NCBI RefSeq assembly: GCF_023721815.1
Contig: NZ_JAMDLI010000007.1
Coordinates: forward strand, 673,237-737,236
Source: Pleomorphomonas sp. JP5
Lineage (GTDB): Bacteria > Pseudomonadota > Alphaproteobacteria > Rhizobiales > Pleomorphomonadaceae
DNA: 64,000 bases
Direction of reading: 5' to 3'
The position numbers and the translations under genes are program-made. This document shows, piece by piece, positions 25,905-36,480 of this stretch (the first letter of the stretch is position 1; every line of letters starts with the position of its first letter). The notes beneath the pieces are model-generated. The model ran no database searches. It had not been told where the DNA came from and saw nothing but the letters and a program-made list of their open reading frames with translations.

Positions 25905-26690
25905 TCAGCCCTTTTTCCGGGCTTCCTGCCATGTGTTGGTCTGGCTCAGCATCGACTTGAGATAGGCGACGTTGGTTTCAGCCTGCGCCGGGTCCAGCTC
26001 CTGCCGGGCAATGGCGTCGGCCTCCTTGAACTTGCCTTGCAGTCCCAGTACAAGCGCCAAGTTCTGGCGGATGCGGCTTGTCGCCCCCGGCAATGCCGTC
26101 GCCTGTCGCAATGTCTTCTCGGCGTTGGCGACGTCGCCGGCCAGGAGATAGGACAGAGCAAGGTTGTTGTAGATCGAGGCTTCGCCCGGCGCGATCTGCA
26201 GGGCTTTCTGATAGGCGGCGCGCGCCTCGGCCGGGTTGCCCTGCTGATCGAGGATGGCGCCCTCGGCGGAGTAGAGCTTCCAGTCGGGCTGGTCTGGCTT
26301 CTGGGTCTGGCGGATGACCCGGAGGGCCTGATCGAAGTTGCCGTTGGCGGCGAGCGCCTTGCCGTAGGCGGCGCTCATTTCCGGATCGTTCTGCGAGGCG
26401 ACCATGCCCTTCTCGAGGACGGCAACGGCCTGATCGGTGCGTCCCCCAAGGCGCAGGGCGGCGGCGTAGTTGAGGATGTTGGTTCGATTCTTGGGGTCGG
26501 CGTCGTAGCGCTTGCCCCAGGCCGACGCCGCGTTGGCAATCTGCGCATCGGTCATTCGATCCACGGAACCGGTCACCGAGACATCGCCCCGGGTCGTGAG
26601 CACCGGTCTGTTGCTGGAGCACCCGGCAGAGGCGAGCGCCAGCGGCAGCAGCAGGGCGAGAAGCGTGGAACGTCGGACGGAAAACAGCAT
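25905..26690 (-). CDS. TPR lipoprotein (TadD-like)
   Basis: The 261-residue protein begins with a lipoprotein signal ending in LASAGC (lipobox; acylated Cys near residue 24). About four to five TPR units follow (for example AEGAILDQQGNPAEARAAYQ and YNNLALSYLLAGDVANAEKT). It resembles TadD-type pilus lipoproteins and other envelope TPR lipoproteins, but no tad genes lie nearby, so the role is open. The ATG at 26690 is chosen because it starts the signal peptide; ten residues upstream in the frame do not fit. The cupin gene starts 13 bases after its stop. Confidence 0.8.
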   Translation of the reverse strand: MLFSVRRSTLLALLLPLALASAGCSSNRPVLTTRGDVSVTGSVDRMTDAQIANAASAWGKRYDADPKNRTNILNYAAALRLGGRTDQAVAVLEKGMVASQNDPEMSAAYGKALAANGNFDQALRVIRQTQKPDQPDWKLYSAEGAILDQQGNPAEARAAYQKALQIAPGEASIYNNLALSYLLAGDVANAEKTLRQATALPGATSRIRQNLALVLGLQGKFKEADAIARQELDPAQAETNVAYLKSMLSQTNTWQEARKKG

Positions 26691-26788
26691 CGATCTCACC
26701 GTGATGAGGGGCGGCTCCACCGCCTTGGGGCCTATCTTTGGTAATCTGTTAACCCTAACGGCCGGTTAATCCGTTGCTTTGCGCGCTG

Positions 26789-28234
<1,446 letters not shown>

Positions 28235-28582
28235 GAGCGGTCTTGTAATCCATCGCGTTAAAAAAAGCTGTTCGGCGGCGCATACTTATGCCGCTGCCGG
28301 GCGGCTCGTCTGCGTCTTGCGCATTGCTCTTGTCCGAGCCATTCCGTGAACGCGGGGGATAGTTTTTGTTAAAGCCATGAAAAGAAAATATAAATTGGCT
28401 TGCGTTAGGTTCGACGATGCTTCGTCGGCATTGCAGGCCGAATTTCCGGTACGGGGTGGGCCGCATACCAAATCCCCCCGATCTCGGATATTCGCCGCAA
28501 ATCCACGAGAATTGGTATGACGGGGGCGTCGCCGCTCGCCGTATCCTCGGTCAATCCAACGAGAATCGATAGAGTATCGCCA
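28235..28582. other. Intergenic region upstream of ackA
   Basis: These 348 bases hold no supported gene. The stretch from about 28350 to 28410 is unusually AT-rich for this window, with poly-A and poly-T tracts, and is a likely promoter zone for ackA-pta. An imperfect stem GGCGGCGCAT...ATGCCGCTGCC lies near 28274-28300, but without a U-run. No FNR-type site was found by eye. Confidence 0.35.
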
Positions 28583-29794
28583 ATGTCGACATCCTCCCCC
28601 ATGATCCTGGTTATCAACAGCGGCTCCTCGTCGTTGAAGTTCGCCATCTACCCGGTCGGCGAACGCCAGCCGCTGGCTTCCGGTCTTGCCGAGCGTCTCG
28701 GTCAGAATGATGCCTCGATCCGCTTCGATGTCGACGGCACGAAGAACAAGGCGCCGCTGGCGTCCACCGATCATCAGGGCGCGGTCGACGCTCTGATGGC
28801 CTTCCTGAAGGAGCGCGGCTGGTTCCAGCGCGTGGCCGCGGTCGGCCATCGCGTCGTCAACGGCGGTGAGCGCTTCACCGAGAGCCGGATCATCACCGAC
28901 GACGCCATGATCGAGGAGATCGGCACCTGCCCCTTCGCGCCGCTGCATAATCCGGCCCATGCCATCGGCATGCGCGCCGCCGTCCACGCCTTCCCGTCGC
29001 TGACGCAGGTGGCCGTTTTCGACACCGCCTTCCATCAGACGATGAAGCCGGAGGCCTTCCTTTACGCCCTGCCGCGCAAGTATTACCGCGATCTCGGCGT
29101 GCGTCGTTATGGCGCCCACGGCACCTCGCACCGCTACGTCTCCGGCGAGGCGATCCGCCTTCTGGGCCTCGATCCGAACGACAGCGGCGTCATCGTCTGC
29201 CATCTCGGCAACGGTTCGTCAGCCACCGCCGTCCTCAACGGCAAGTGCGTCGACACGTCGATGGGCCTCACCCCGCTGGAAGGCCTCGTCATGGGTACCC
29301 GCACCGGCGACGTCGACTACGGTGCGCTTGCCTATATCGCCAAGAAGACCGGCCTCGATGTCGATGGGCTCGAGAAGATGGTCAATCGCGAGAGCGGCCT
29401 CCTCGGCCTGTCGGAACTGTCCAATGACTGCCGCACCCTGACCGAGGCGGCGCAGGCCGGCAATCATCAGGCCGAAGAGACACTCGACGTCTTCGTCTTC
29501 CGCCTGTGCCGCTACATCGGCGCCCTGACCGCCGCTCTGCCGCGTCTCGATGCTGTCGCCTTCACCGGCGGCATCGGTGAAAACTCCGCCTATATCCGGG
29601 CCAAGACGCTGAAGCGCCTGTCCGCCCTCGGTCTCGACCTCGACGAAGAAGCCAATGCCAAGATCTACGGTGGCAAGAGTGGCGTCGTTTCGTTGTCGAA
29701 GAAGCCGGTGGCCATTGTCGTGCCGACCGATGAAGAGCGCGTGATCGCCGAGGATACGGCCCGCCTCGCCGGTCTCCTGCCTGCCAACGCCTGA
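28583..29794 (+). CDS. ackA: Acetate kinase
   Basis: This enzyme interconverts acetate + ATP and acetyl phosphate + ADP. The 403-residue product carries the ASKHA phosphate motif VINSGSSSLKFAIY near its start, signature 2 RVVNGGERFTES, HGTSHRYVS, CHLGNGSSATAVLNGKCVDT, and FTGGIGENSAYIR. These match acetate kinases closely. The ATG is chosen over earlier open-frame codons because MILVINSGSSS begins the fold. pta follows after 19 bases, so the pair makes or uses acetyl phosphate from acetyl-CoA. Confidence 0.96.
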   Translation: MSTSSPMILVINSGSSSLKFAIYPVGERQPLASGLAERLGQNDASIRFDVDGTKNKAPLASTDHQGAVDALMAFLKERGWFQRVAAVGHRVVNGGERFTESRIITDDAMIEEIGTCPFAPLHNPAHAIGMRAAVHAFPSLTQVAVFDTAFHQTMKPEAFLYALPRKYYRDLGVRRYGAHGTSHRYVSGEAIRLLGLDPNDSGVIVCHLGNGSSATAVLNGKCVDTSMGLTPLEGLVMGTRTGDVDYGALAYIAKKTGLDVDGLEKMVNRESGLLGLSELSNDCRTLTEAAQAGNHQAEETLDVFVFRLCRYIGALTAALPRLDAVAFTGGIGENSAYIRAKTLKRLSALGLDLDEEANAKIYGGKSGVVSLSKKPVAIVVPTDEERVIAEDTARLAGLLPANA

Positions 29795-29813
29795 TGCGAA
29801 AGGGACGAAGATC

Positions 29814-31931
29814 ATGACTCCGAAACCCTCTTACCGCACGTTCTTCCTGGCGCCGACCTCCAGTCAGCAAGGCATCTCCTCCGTGGCGCTCGGCCTCGTC
29901 CGTGCCTTCCAGCGCGAAGGCTTTGATGTCGGCTTCGCCAAGCCGGTTGCCGACCCAGAGTCCTATCCCGACGGCCTTGACCGCTCGGTGCACTTTGCCC
30001 GTTCCCTTCTGGGCCTCAACACGCCCGATCCGATTCCGGCCGAGCGCGCCGAGGAAATGATCCGCACCGGCAACCTGTTCACGCTGCTCGAAGAGATCGT
30101 GGAACTGGTCGAGGAAGCGCGTGGCAATCGGTCGATGGTCGTCGTCGAGGGACTTTTGCCCTCGACCACCCACCCGCTGACCATCGATCTCGACATCGCC
30201 ATGGGGCGGTCGCTATCGGCCGAGATCATTCCGGTGGTGCCCGGCCTCGATGCCACCGTGAAGTCCATTGTCGGCGATCTCGCCGATGCCCAGCATCGCT
30301 TCCTGGCCGAGGGACGTCCGTTCGCCGGTCTGATCGTCGGTCGCGCTCGCGGTGGCGACGTCAAGGCGGAAGAGTTCGCCAAGGCGCTCGAGGCCGCCAA
30401 GATCGGTGTGCCGGTGCTTGCCGTTACCTCCGATGAGCCGGCTCTCAACGCTCCGCGTCTCGTCGACGTTGCCGGCGATCTCGGCTTTGGCATTCTTCGC
30501 CCCGGCGACATCAAGAAGGCGCGCGTTGGCGAAATCGTCATTGGCGCCCGCAGTCCGGACAAGGTCGTGAAGGCCCTGAAGCCCGGCACGCTTGTGGTCA
30601 CGCCCGGTGATCGCTCCGACATCATTATCACCACCACGCTGGCGCGTTCGTCGGGTATGCCGATCGCCGGCTTGCTGCTGACCTGCGACGAGCCGATGGC
30701 GCCGTCGATTTCCGAGTTCCTGTCGCCTCGCTTCGGCGACCTGCCGGTGCTGACCACCGAGCTTCAGACCTATGACGTCGCCGTCCGCCTCAACTCGATG
30801 GACCGTCGCGTCCGTCACGAGGATGCCGAGCGCATGGAGAAGCTGCTCGAGCATGTGGCCGATCACATCGACCTCACCCCGCTTGCTCCTGCAACCGCGC
30901 GCTCCAATGGTGGCCTGATGACGCCGCCGATGTTCCGCCATCGGATGATCCAGGAAGCGCGCGCGGCCAACCGCCGCATCGTGCTGCCGGAAGGCGATGA
31001 GCCGCGGACCATCAAGGCCGCCGTCATCTGCACGCAGAAGCGCATTGCTCGTTGCGTGCTGGTCGGCGACCCCAAGGCGATCAACGATGTCGCGGTCAGC
31101 CACGGCATCGAACTGCCGCCGGAGCTGGAAATTCTTGATCCGGCCAAGGTGCGCGGCAGCTACGTCGCCCCCATGGTCGAGCTTCGCAAGTCGAAGGGGC
31201 TGACCCCACCCCAAGCCGAGGCTCAGCTTGAGGACAACGTGGTGCTCGCCACCATGATGCTCGCCATGGGCGACGTGGATGGTCTCGTCTCCGGTGCGGT
31301 TCACACCACTGCGTCGACGGTGCGTCCGGCGTTGCAGCTCATCAAGACCGCCCCCGGCAACTCCATCGTCTCCAGCGTGTTCTTCATGCTCATGCCGGAT
31401 CAGGTCCTGGTTTACGGCGACTGCGCCATCAACCCCGACCCGTCGGCGGACGAACTGGCGGAAATCGCCTGCCAGTCGGCCGAAAGCGCGCGTTCCTTCG
31501 GCATCGATCCGCGCGTCGCCATGATTTCCTACTCGACCGGCACCTCCGGTACGGGCAGCGATGTCGACAAGGTGCGTGCAGCCACCCTGAAAGTGATGGA
31601 GAACCGCCCCGATCTCCTGATCGATGGTCCGATCCAGTACGACGCCGCCTCGGTCGAGAGCGTCGGCAAGCAGAAGGCGCCGGGCTCGCCGGTGGCCGGC
31701 CATGCCAACGTCTTCGTGTTCCCCGACCTCAACACCGGCAACACCACCTACAAGGCGGTGCAGCGCTCGGCCAACGTCGTGTCGGTCGGCCCGATGTTGC
31801 AGGGTCTCCGCAAGCCGGTGAATGACCTGTCGCGCGGCGCCCTGGTCGACGACATCGTCTACACCATCGCGCTGACGGCCATTCAGGTCAGTCAGAGCGA
31901 ACAGCCTGCGCAGGCCGCCGCCGCCGAGTAA
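29814..31931 (+). CDS. pta: Phosphate acetyltransferase, long form
   Basis: This enzyme converts acetyl-CoA and phosphate to acetyl phosphate and CoA. The 705-residue long form has an N-terminal P-loop-like/DRTGG part (about 1-350; TFFLAPTSSQQGISSVALGL near its start) and a C-terminal catalytic PTA domain (about 370-705) with RRIVLPEGDEPRTIKAAV, GDCAINPDPSADELAEIA, SYSTGTSGTGSDVDKV and the CoA-binding end FPDLNTGNTTYKAVQRSA. Gene order and length match proteobacterial ackA-pta. A rho-independent terminator follows at 31960-31988. Confidence 0.95.
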   Translation: MTPKPSYRTFFLAPTSSQQGISSVALGLVRAFQREGFDVGFAKPVADPESYPDGLDRSVHFARSLLGLNTPDPIPAERAEEMIRTGNLFTLLEEIVELVEEARGNRSMVVVEGLLPSTTHPLTIDLDIAMGRSLSAEIIPVVPGLDATVKSIVGDLADAQHRFLAEGRPFAGLIVGRARGGDVKAEEFAKALEAAKIGVPVLAVTSDEPALNAPRLVDVAGDLGFGILRPGDIKKARVGEIVIGARSPDKVVKALKPGTLVVTPGDRSDIIITTTLARSSGMPIAGLLLTCDEPMAPSISEFLSPRFGDLPVLTTELQTYDVAVRLNSMDRRVRHEDAERMEKLLEHVADHIDLTPLAPATARSNGGLMTPPMFRHRMIQEARAANRRIVLPEGDEPRTIKAAVICTQKRIARCVLVGDPKAINDVAVSHGIELPPELEILDPAKVRGSYVAPMVELRKSKGLTPPQAEAQLEDNVVLATMMLAMGDVDGLVSGAVHTTASTVRPALQLIKTAPGNSIVSSVFFMLMPDQVLVYGDCAINPDPSADELAEIACQSAESARSFGIDPRVAMISYSTGTSGTGSDVDKVRAATLKVMENRPDLLIDGPIQYDAASVESVGKQKAPGSPVAGHANVFVFPDLNTGNTTYKAVQRSANVVSVGPMLQGLRKPVNDLSRGALVDDIVYTIALTAIQVSQSEQPAQAAAAE

Positions 31932-31959
31932 CGGGGCATAGCACAAGCGAAGCAGTTGA

Positions 31960-31988
31960 GCCGGCGATCTTCGGGGCGCCGGCTTTTT
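31960..31988 (+). terminator. Rho-independent terminator of ackA-pta
   Basis: GCCGGCG pairs with CGCCGGC over a ten-base loop and is followed by TTTTT. It lies 28 bases after the pta stop. Confidence 0.85.
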
Positions 31989-32080
31989 CGTTGCCCGCCC
32001 GCCTTTTGAATGCGCCGGAACCCGGTCATTGGCTAATATTAAGCCGGATAAATATAAATCGGCTTCGATCGCCGAGCGTA

Positions 32081-32113
32081 CAAACAAAAAGCCGCCGGGA
32101 GTGACCCGACGGC
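32081..32113 (-). terminator. Rho-independent terminator of the thuA-like operon
   Basis: Read on the minus strand, GCCGTCGGG pairs with CCCGGCGGC (one mismatch) over a five-base loop and is followed by TTTTTGTTTG. It lies 24 bases after the oxidoreductase stop. Confidence 0.8.
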
Positions 32114-32137
32114 CTTTATCCGAGCTTGTGGGCGGCT

Positions 32138-33190
32138 TCAGTCGGCCACAGCCATCTCGCTTCTCAGCTTCTCCGTTTCGAAGGAGGCGTCGAGAATGCG
32201 CTGAAGGTCGGCGGCTCGCCGGAAGCTTGGTTCCATGGTGTGACCGGCCCTAACGGCGTCGACAAAGCGCTTGTAGTTCATCGGCACCGGTTTTGCGGTC
32301 ACCGGGCGCCATGTCTGGCTGTTGATGTCCTTTGCGCCCTTGCAGGCGCGCAGCCAGGTGCCGTCCGATCCGTTCTGGATCTCGATGGCTCCCTTGTCGC
32401 CGAAGACGCGGACGCGCAGGGTGTTGGCGTAGCCGGTCGCAAAGCGCGAGGCGTGAATGACGCCGATGGCGCCGTTCTCGAACTCCAGCGTGCCGGCAAA
32501 GCTGTCGTTGGCGTCGAGCGTATACTCGCCGATCTTGTCGTCGGGCGCCTTGTGGAATGTCTTGAGGCGGCCGAACAGTCGGCTCACGTCGGTACCCGCG
32601 CCATAGGACGCGAAATCGAGAATGTGGATGCCGACATCGCCGATGACGCCCTTGGAGCCGTGATTTTCCGACAATCTCCAAAGCCAGCGGCTCTCGGTCC
32701 GCCAGTCGCCCCAGTGCGTGCCGGTGAGCCAGCTTTGAAGATAGCTGGCCTCTACGTGCTTGACGTCGCCGATGACGCCCGAGGTGACCATCTCGTGCAT
32801 CTTGTGGATCTCGGGTACGTTTCGATAGCTGAGGTTCACCATGCCGACCAGACCGGCCTTTTCAGCCGCCTCGGTCATCTCCAGCGCGTGGGCATAGTTG
32901 GTGGCCAGCGGCTTCTCGCAGAGCACGTGCTTGCCGGCGGTCAAGAGCGCCATGGTGGTAGGGTAATGCGCAAGGTCGGTGGTTACGTTGGCCGCCGAGT
33001 CGAACTTGCCCCAGGCGATGGCGTCTTCCACCGTGGCGAACGTCCGGGGAATGTTGAAATCCTTGGCGAAGGCGGTGGCGAGCTCGGTGAAAATGTCCAC
33101 GCAACCGACGATTTTGACGCCGCGGATCTTGGCGAAGTGTTCGGCGTGATGGCGGGCCATGCTGCCGGTGCCGACAATGATGAGACGCAT
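32138..33190 (-). CDS. Gfo/Idh/MocA-family oxidoreductase (ThuB-like)
   Basis: This predicted NAD(P)-dependent sugar dehydrogenase has 350 residues. The N-terminal Rossmann fold starts MRLIIVGTGSMARHHAEHF (glycine-rich loop) and reaches the catalytic EKPLA motif in HVLCEKPLATNYAHAL (about 92-107). The C-terminal half has WRTESRWLWRLSENHGSKGVI and GDVGIHILDF with the conserved Asp and His. The open frame extends upstream through thuA-like sequence, but the ATG at 33190 begins the fold. It lies downstream of a ThuA-like gene, the order of thuA-thuB in Sinorhizobium, which act in disaccharide 3-keto catabolism. That role is inferred here. Confidence 0.88.
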   Translation of the reverse strand: MRLIIVGTGSMARHHAEHFAKIRGVKIVGCVDIFTELATAFAKDFNIPRTFATVEDAIAWGKFDSAANVTTDLAHYPTTMALLTAGKHVLCEKPLATNYAHALEMTEAAEKAGLVGMVNLSYRNVPEIHKMHEMVTSGVIGDVKHVEASYLQSWLTGTHWGDWRTESRWLWRLSENHGSKGVIGDVGIHILDFASYGAGTDVSRLFGRLKTFHKAPDDKIGEYTLDANDSFAGTLEFENGAIGVIHASRFATGYANTLRVRVFGDKGAIEIQNGSDGTWLRACKGAKDINSQTWRPVTAKPVPMNYKRFVDAVRAGHTMEPSFRRAADLQRILDASFETEKLRSEMAVAD

Positions 33191-33228
33191 GTTGAGAATC
33201 CGATGGGAAGAGGGCCAAGAAAGACGAT

Positions 33229-33250
33229 GGCCGGCGGAAAGCCGCCGGCC
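33229..33250 (-). other. Intercistronic hairpin between thuA-like and oxidoreductase genes
   Basis: GGCCGGCGG and CCGCCGGCC form a perfect nine-bp stem with a four-base loop inside the 71-base gap. The bases after it on the minus strand (ATCGTCTTTC) are only weakly U-rich, so it may attenuate or stabilise rather than terminate. Confidence 0.6.
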
Positions 33251-33261
33251 GTTCAGGCTGC

Positions 33262-34047
33262 TCAGCGAAGGCCGGGAGCCCCCTTCGCATGGATGGTGAG
33301 TCCGCGCTCCGTGATCGGCTCCAGCGCCTTGTCGACGGGTACGTTCGGCGCATCGGTGATCGCCGTCCAGGCCGGGGCGGGGTTGTAGGCCCATTTCACG
33401 GCGTTGCGCAGCACCGTCAGCACGTTCTCGTCGTGGTAGGTGGGGTAGGCCTCGTGGCCGGGGCGGAAATAGAAGACCTTGCCGGCGCCGCGCTTGTAGC
33501 AGAGGCCGGAACGGAAGACTTCGCCACCCTGGAACCAGGAGACGAACACGGTTTCGTCGGGCTCGGGAACCGAGAACGGCTCGCCGTACATCTCTTCCAT
33601 GTCGAGCTCGATCTTCTCCGGCAGGCCGGCTGCGATCGGATGGTTGCGATTGATCACCCAGAGGCGCTCGCGCTCGCCTGCCTCGCGCCATTTGAGCGCG
33701 CAAGGGGTGCCCATCAGTCGTTTGAAGATTTTCGAGAAATGGCCCGAGTGCAGCACCAGGAGGCCCATGCCTTCCCAGACGCGCTTGGCGACGCGCTCGA
33801 CGACTTCGTCCTTCACCTCTCCGTGCGCGGCATGGCCCCACCACACCAGCACGTCGGTGGCGGCGAGCTTCTCGTCGGTCAAGCCGTGCTCGGGCATCTG
33901 AAGCGTGACCCAGCTCGCCTCGATGGACGGATCGACGTTGAGGGCATCGGCGATGGCGCTGTGCATGCCGTTTGGATACAGGTCGCGCACGACCTGGCTG
34001 GTCTGCTCATGGACGTTTTCACCGAAAACGGTGGCACGAATGTTCAT
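33262..34047 (-). CDS. ThuA-domain protein
   Basis: The 261-residue protein matches the ThuA family (trehalose utilisation; class I glutamine-amidotransferase-like fold). It begins [20 protein letters not shown] and carries [61 protein letters not shown] and [18 protein letters not shown], all usual ThuA blocks. GGGAGGAA precedes the ATG by a few bases; the longer open frame upstream is not coding. It heads the operon with the Gfo/Idh/MocA oxidoreductase, and two LacI-type operators lie upstream. The exact reaction is not established for the family. Confidence 0.9.
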   Translation of the reverse strand: MNIRATVFGENVHEQTSQVVRDLYPNGMHSAIADALNVDPSIEASWVTLQMPEHGLTDEKLAATDVLVWWGHAAHGEVKDEVVERVAKRVWEGMGLLVLHSGHFSKIFKRLMGTPCALKWREAGERERLWVINRNHPIAAGLPEKIELDMEEMYGEPFSVPEPDETVFVSWFQGGEVFRSGLCYKRGAGKVFYFRPGHEAYPTYHDENVLTVLRNAVKWAYNPAPAWTAITDAPNVPVDKALEPITERGLTIHAKGAPGLR

Positions 34048-34177
34048 GGAATTCCTCCCGCGATGAGCGGCCCGGCGCCGCAGTCGCTCGCACCGCCGAT
34101 TCCGCGGCAAGATCCGATCCGCCAGACCTTCCTCAAGGCGTGACGCAAAGGGCGGAATCTTGCCTCCACATAGATTC

Positions 34178-34203
34178 AAAGCGCTTTTAATGCAGGTTGT
34201 CAA
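34178..34203 (-). promoter_or_regulatory. Promoter with LacI-type operator, thuA-like operon
   Basis: On the minus strand TTGACA (34203-34198) is a strong -35 box. AAAGCGCTTT, the LacI/GalR-type core palindrome, lies at 34187-34178, where the spacer and -10 region would be, about 130 bases before the ATG. A bound repressor there would block initiation. No LacI-family gene is in this window. Confidence 0.6.
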
Positions 34204-34276
34204 GTGGCGACATGTTGGTCGCGTGCTATTTGCAAGCAGCTGTTTTGAAAAAGAAATTTCGGAAGACAAATTAATA

Positions 34277-34286
34277 AAAGCGCTTT
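34277..34286. promoter_or_regulatory. Upstream LacI-type operator, thuA-like operon
   Basis: A second AAAGCGCTTT core lies 99 bp from the first. With flanks the two sites read TCAAAGCGCTTTTA and TAAAAGCGCTTTGA, exact reverse complements of each other, which favours one regulator binding both, possibly by looping. Confidence 0.6.
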
Positions 34287-34382
34287 GACTGAATCGAAAC
34301 AATTTTCTCCTTCCCACAACAAGGTAGCGAGGAATTGCGACGCGATCTGGTCCGGGAGCCTCGGCTATTGTCCTGGAGGGGC

Positions 34383-34421
34383 AAAAGGCAGCGACCCGCC
34401 GCCCTGATCGGGCGACGGGTC
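34383..34421 (-). terminator. Terminator of ilvD
   Basis: On the minus strand GACCCGTCGCCC pairs with GGGCGGCGGGTC (one mismatch), followed after six bases by TTTT. It lies about 80 bases after the ilvD stop. Confidence 0.6.
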
Positions 34422-34501
34422 GTCTCGTTTCAGTCCCGCTTTCCCGCCCGCCGAAGAATTCGGCCGTGGCAGGAGGAAAGCAACACGTTGGTCCGCTCCG
34501 C

Positions 34502-36358
34502 TCAGTTCTCGATCTGGCTGACGTCCCGCACGGCGCCCTTGGCCGCCGACGTGGCCATGGCGGCATAGGCGCGCAACGCCGCCGACACCTTGCGCGGACG
34601 CGGAGCTGCGGGCTTCCAGGCTGCCTTGCCCTTGGCCTCCATGGCGGCACGGCGGGCGGCCAGCGTATCGTCTGATACGAGGAGTTCGATGGTGCGGTTC
34701 GGGATATCGATGCGGATGCGGTCGCCCGCTTCGACAAGGCCGATGGCGCCACCTTCGGCGGCTTCCGGCGAGGCGTGGCCGATCGAGAGGCCCGACGTGC
34801 CACCGGAGAAGCGGCCATCGGTCAGAAGCGCGCAGGCCTTGCCGAGGCCCTTGGACTTCAAGTAGCTCGTCGGATAGAGCATTTCCTGCATGCCGGGGCC
34901 GCCCTTGGGGCCCTCGTAGCGGATCACAACGACGTTGCCGGCGGTGACCTCACCGCCAAGGATGCCCTTCACCGCCGCTTCCTGGCTCTCGTAGATCCTC
35001 ACCTCGCCCTCGAAGACGAGGATGGACTCGTCGACGCCGGCCGTCTTCACGATGCAGCCGTCCAGCGCGATGTTGCCGAACAGCACGGCGAGGCCGCCAT
35101 CCTTGGAGTAGGCATGCTCCGCCGAGCGGATGACGCCCTTTCGGCGATCGATATCGAGATCGTCCCAGCGCCGATCCTGGCTGAAGGCCTCGATGGAGGG
35201 TACGCCGCCGGGCGCGGCCGCGAAGAAGGTGCGGACGGCGATCGAGTTCGACTGAACGACGTCCCACTCGCGGATCGCTTCCTTCAGTGTCGGGGTGTGG
35301 ACTGTCGGAACGTCGGTGTTGAGGAGGCCAGCGCGATCGAGCTCGCCCAGCAGGCCGAAGATGCCGCCGGCCCGGTGCACGTCTTCCATGTGGATGTCGG
35401 CCACGGCCGGAGCCACCTTGGACAGGCAGGGCACCCGACGGCTGAGACGGTCAATGTCGGCCATGGTGAAGTCGACGCCAGCTTCCTGTGCGGCGGCCAG
35501 CAGGTGAAGCACCGTGTTGGTCGACCCGCCCATGGAAATGTCGAGCGTCATGGCATTCTCGAAAGCGGCGAACGAGGCGACCGAGCGTGGCAGCACGCTC
35601 TCGTCGTTGCCTTCGTAGTAGCGCTTGCAGAGCTCGACGATCAGCTGACCGGCCCTCAGGAAAAGCGCCTTGCGGTCGGCATGCGTTGCCAGCATCGAGC
35701 CGTTGCCCGGCAAGCTGAGACCCAGCGCCTCGGTGAGGCAGTTCATCGAGTTGGCCGTGAACATGCCGGAACAGGAGCCGCAAGTCGGGCAGGCCGATCG
35801 CTCGTAGGAGCGGACGTCGGCCTCCGAGACCTTGTCGTCGGCGGCGGCGACCATGGCGTCGATGAGGTCGACCGACTTGGTAACGCCCGACGTCAGCAAG
35901 ACCTTGCCGGCCTCCATCGGCCCGCCGGAGACGAAGACAGTGGGGATGTTGAGGCGCAGCGCGGCCATCAGCATGCCTGGCGTGATCTTGTCGCAGTTCG
36001 AGATGCAAACCATGGCGTCGGCGCAATGAGCGTTGACCATGTACTCCACGCTGTCGGCGATAAGGTCGCGTGACGGCAGCGAATAGAGCATTCCGTCATG
36101 GCCCATGGCGATGCCATCGTCGACGGCGATGGTGTTGAACTCCTTGGCGAGCCCGCCGGCCTTCTCGATCTCGCGGGCCACCAGTTGGCCAATATCCTTG
36201 AGATGCACGTGACCGGGCACGAACTGGGTGAAGGAGTTGACCACGGCGACGATCGGCTTGCCGAAATCGCTTTCCTTGACGCCGGTGGCGCGCCACAGAC
36301 CGCGGGCGCCGGCCATGTTGCGGCCATGGGTGGAGGTGCGGGAACGATAAGCGGGCAT
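34502..36358 (-). CDS. ilvD: Dihydroxy-acid dehydratase
   Basis: IlvD is an Fe-S enzyme of valine/isoleucine and pantothenate synthesis that dehydrates 2,3-dihydroxy acids. The 618-residue protein has the expected opening [20 protein letters not shown], the cluster cysteines in [12 protein letters not shown] (about 119-130) and [17 protein letters not shown] (about 192-208), [12 protein letters not shown], and the C-terminal [24 protein letters not shown] block. Length equals E. coli IlvD. The ATG at 36358 is used because the family starts MPAYRSRT; 22 codons upstream are not conserved. It is preceded on the same strand by the chemoreceptor gene and its terminator. Confidence 0.95.
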   Translation of the reverse strand: MPAYRSRTSTHGRNMAGARGLWRATGVKESDFGKPIVAVVNSFTQFVPGHVHLKDIGQLVAREIEKAGGLAKEFNTIAVDDGIAMGHDGMLYSLPSRDLIADSVEYMVNAHCADAMVCISNCDKITPGMLMAALRLNIPTVFVSGGPMEAGKVLLTSGVTKSVDLIDAMVAAADDKVSEADVRSYERSACPTCGSCSGMFTANSMNCLTEALGLSLPGNGSMLATHADRKALFLRAGQLIVELCKRYYEGNDESVLPRSVASFAAFENAMTLDISMGGSTNTVLHLLAAAQEAGVDFTMADIDRLSRRVPCLSKVAPAVADIHMEDVHRAGGIFGLLGELDRAGLLNTDVPTVHTPTLKEAIREWDVVQSNSIAVRTFFAAAPGGVPSIEAFSQDRRWDDLDIDRRKGVIRSAEHAYSKDGGLAVLFGNIALDGCIVKTAGVDESILVFEGEVRIYESQEAAVKGILGGEVTAGNVVVIRYEGPKGGPGMQEMLYPTSYLKSKGLGKACALLTDGRFSGGTSGLSIGHASPEAAEGGAIGLVEAGDRIRIDIPNRTIELLVSDDTLAARRAAMEAKGKAAWKPAAPRPRKVSAALRAYAAMATSAAKGAVRDVSQIEN

Positions 36359-36380
36359 GGGTTCGATCCATCTCACTGTA

Positions 36381-36393
36381 AGGCATATTGCCT
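36381..36393. promoter_or_regulatory. Small inverted repeat before ilvD
   Basis: AGGCA-TAT-TGCCT is a perfect five-base dyad with a three-base centre, 23 bases before the ilvD ATG. It could be an operator or a leader stem; no regulator is evident. Confidence 0.25.
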
Positions 36394-36415
36394 GACGGAT
36401 GGGACCGTTTTGCCG

Positions 36416-36457
36416 AAAAAGCAAGGGCGGCAGCGGCGCAAAGCGTTCGCTGCCGCC
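36416..36457 (-). terminator. Rho-independent terminator of the chemoreceptor gene
   Basis: On the minus strand GGCGGCAGCG pairs with CGCTGCCGCC over a 12-base loop, followed by CTTGCTTTTT. It lies about 24 bases after the chemoreceptor stop and separates it from ilvD. Confidence 0.8.
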
Positions 36458-36480
36458 TCTTGAAGGGCCTGAAAACGGCC

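Noticed and set aside
32138-33844. Apparent ThuA/oxidoreductase fusion frame
   Set aside because: The upstream part is the wrong frame of the ThuA-like gene; a normal ATG at 33190 begins the oxidoreductase fold.
33262-34818. N-terminal extension of the ThuA-like protein into ilvD
   Set aside because: The extension covers the operator region and ilvD antisense; SD and homology support the ATG at 34047.
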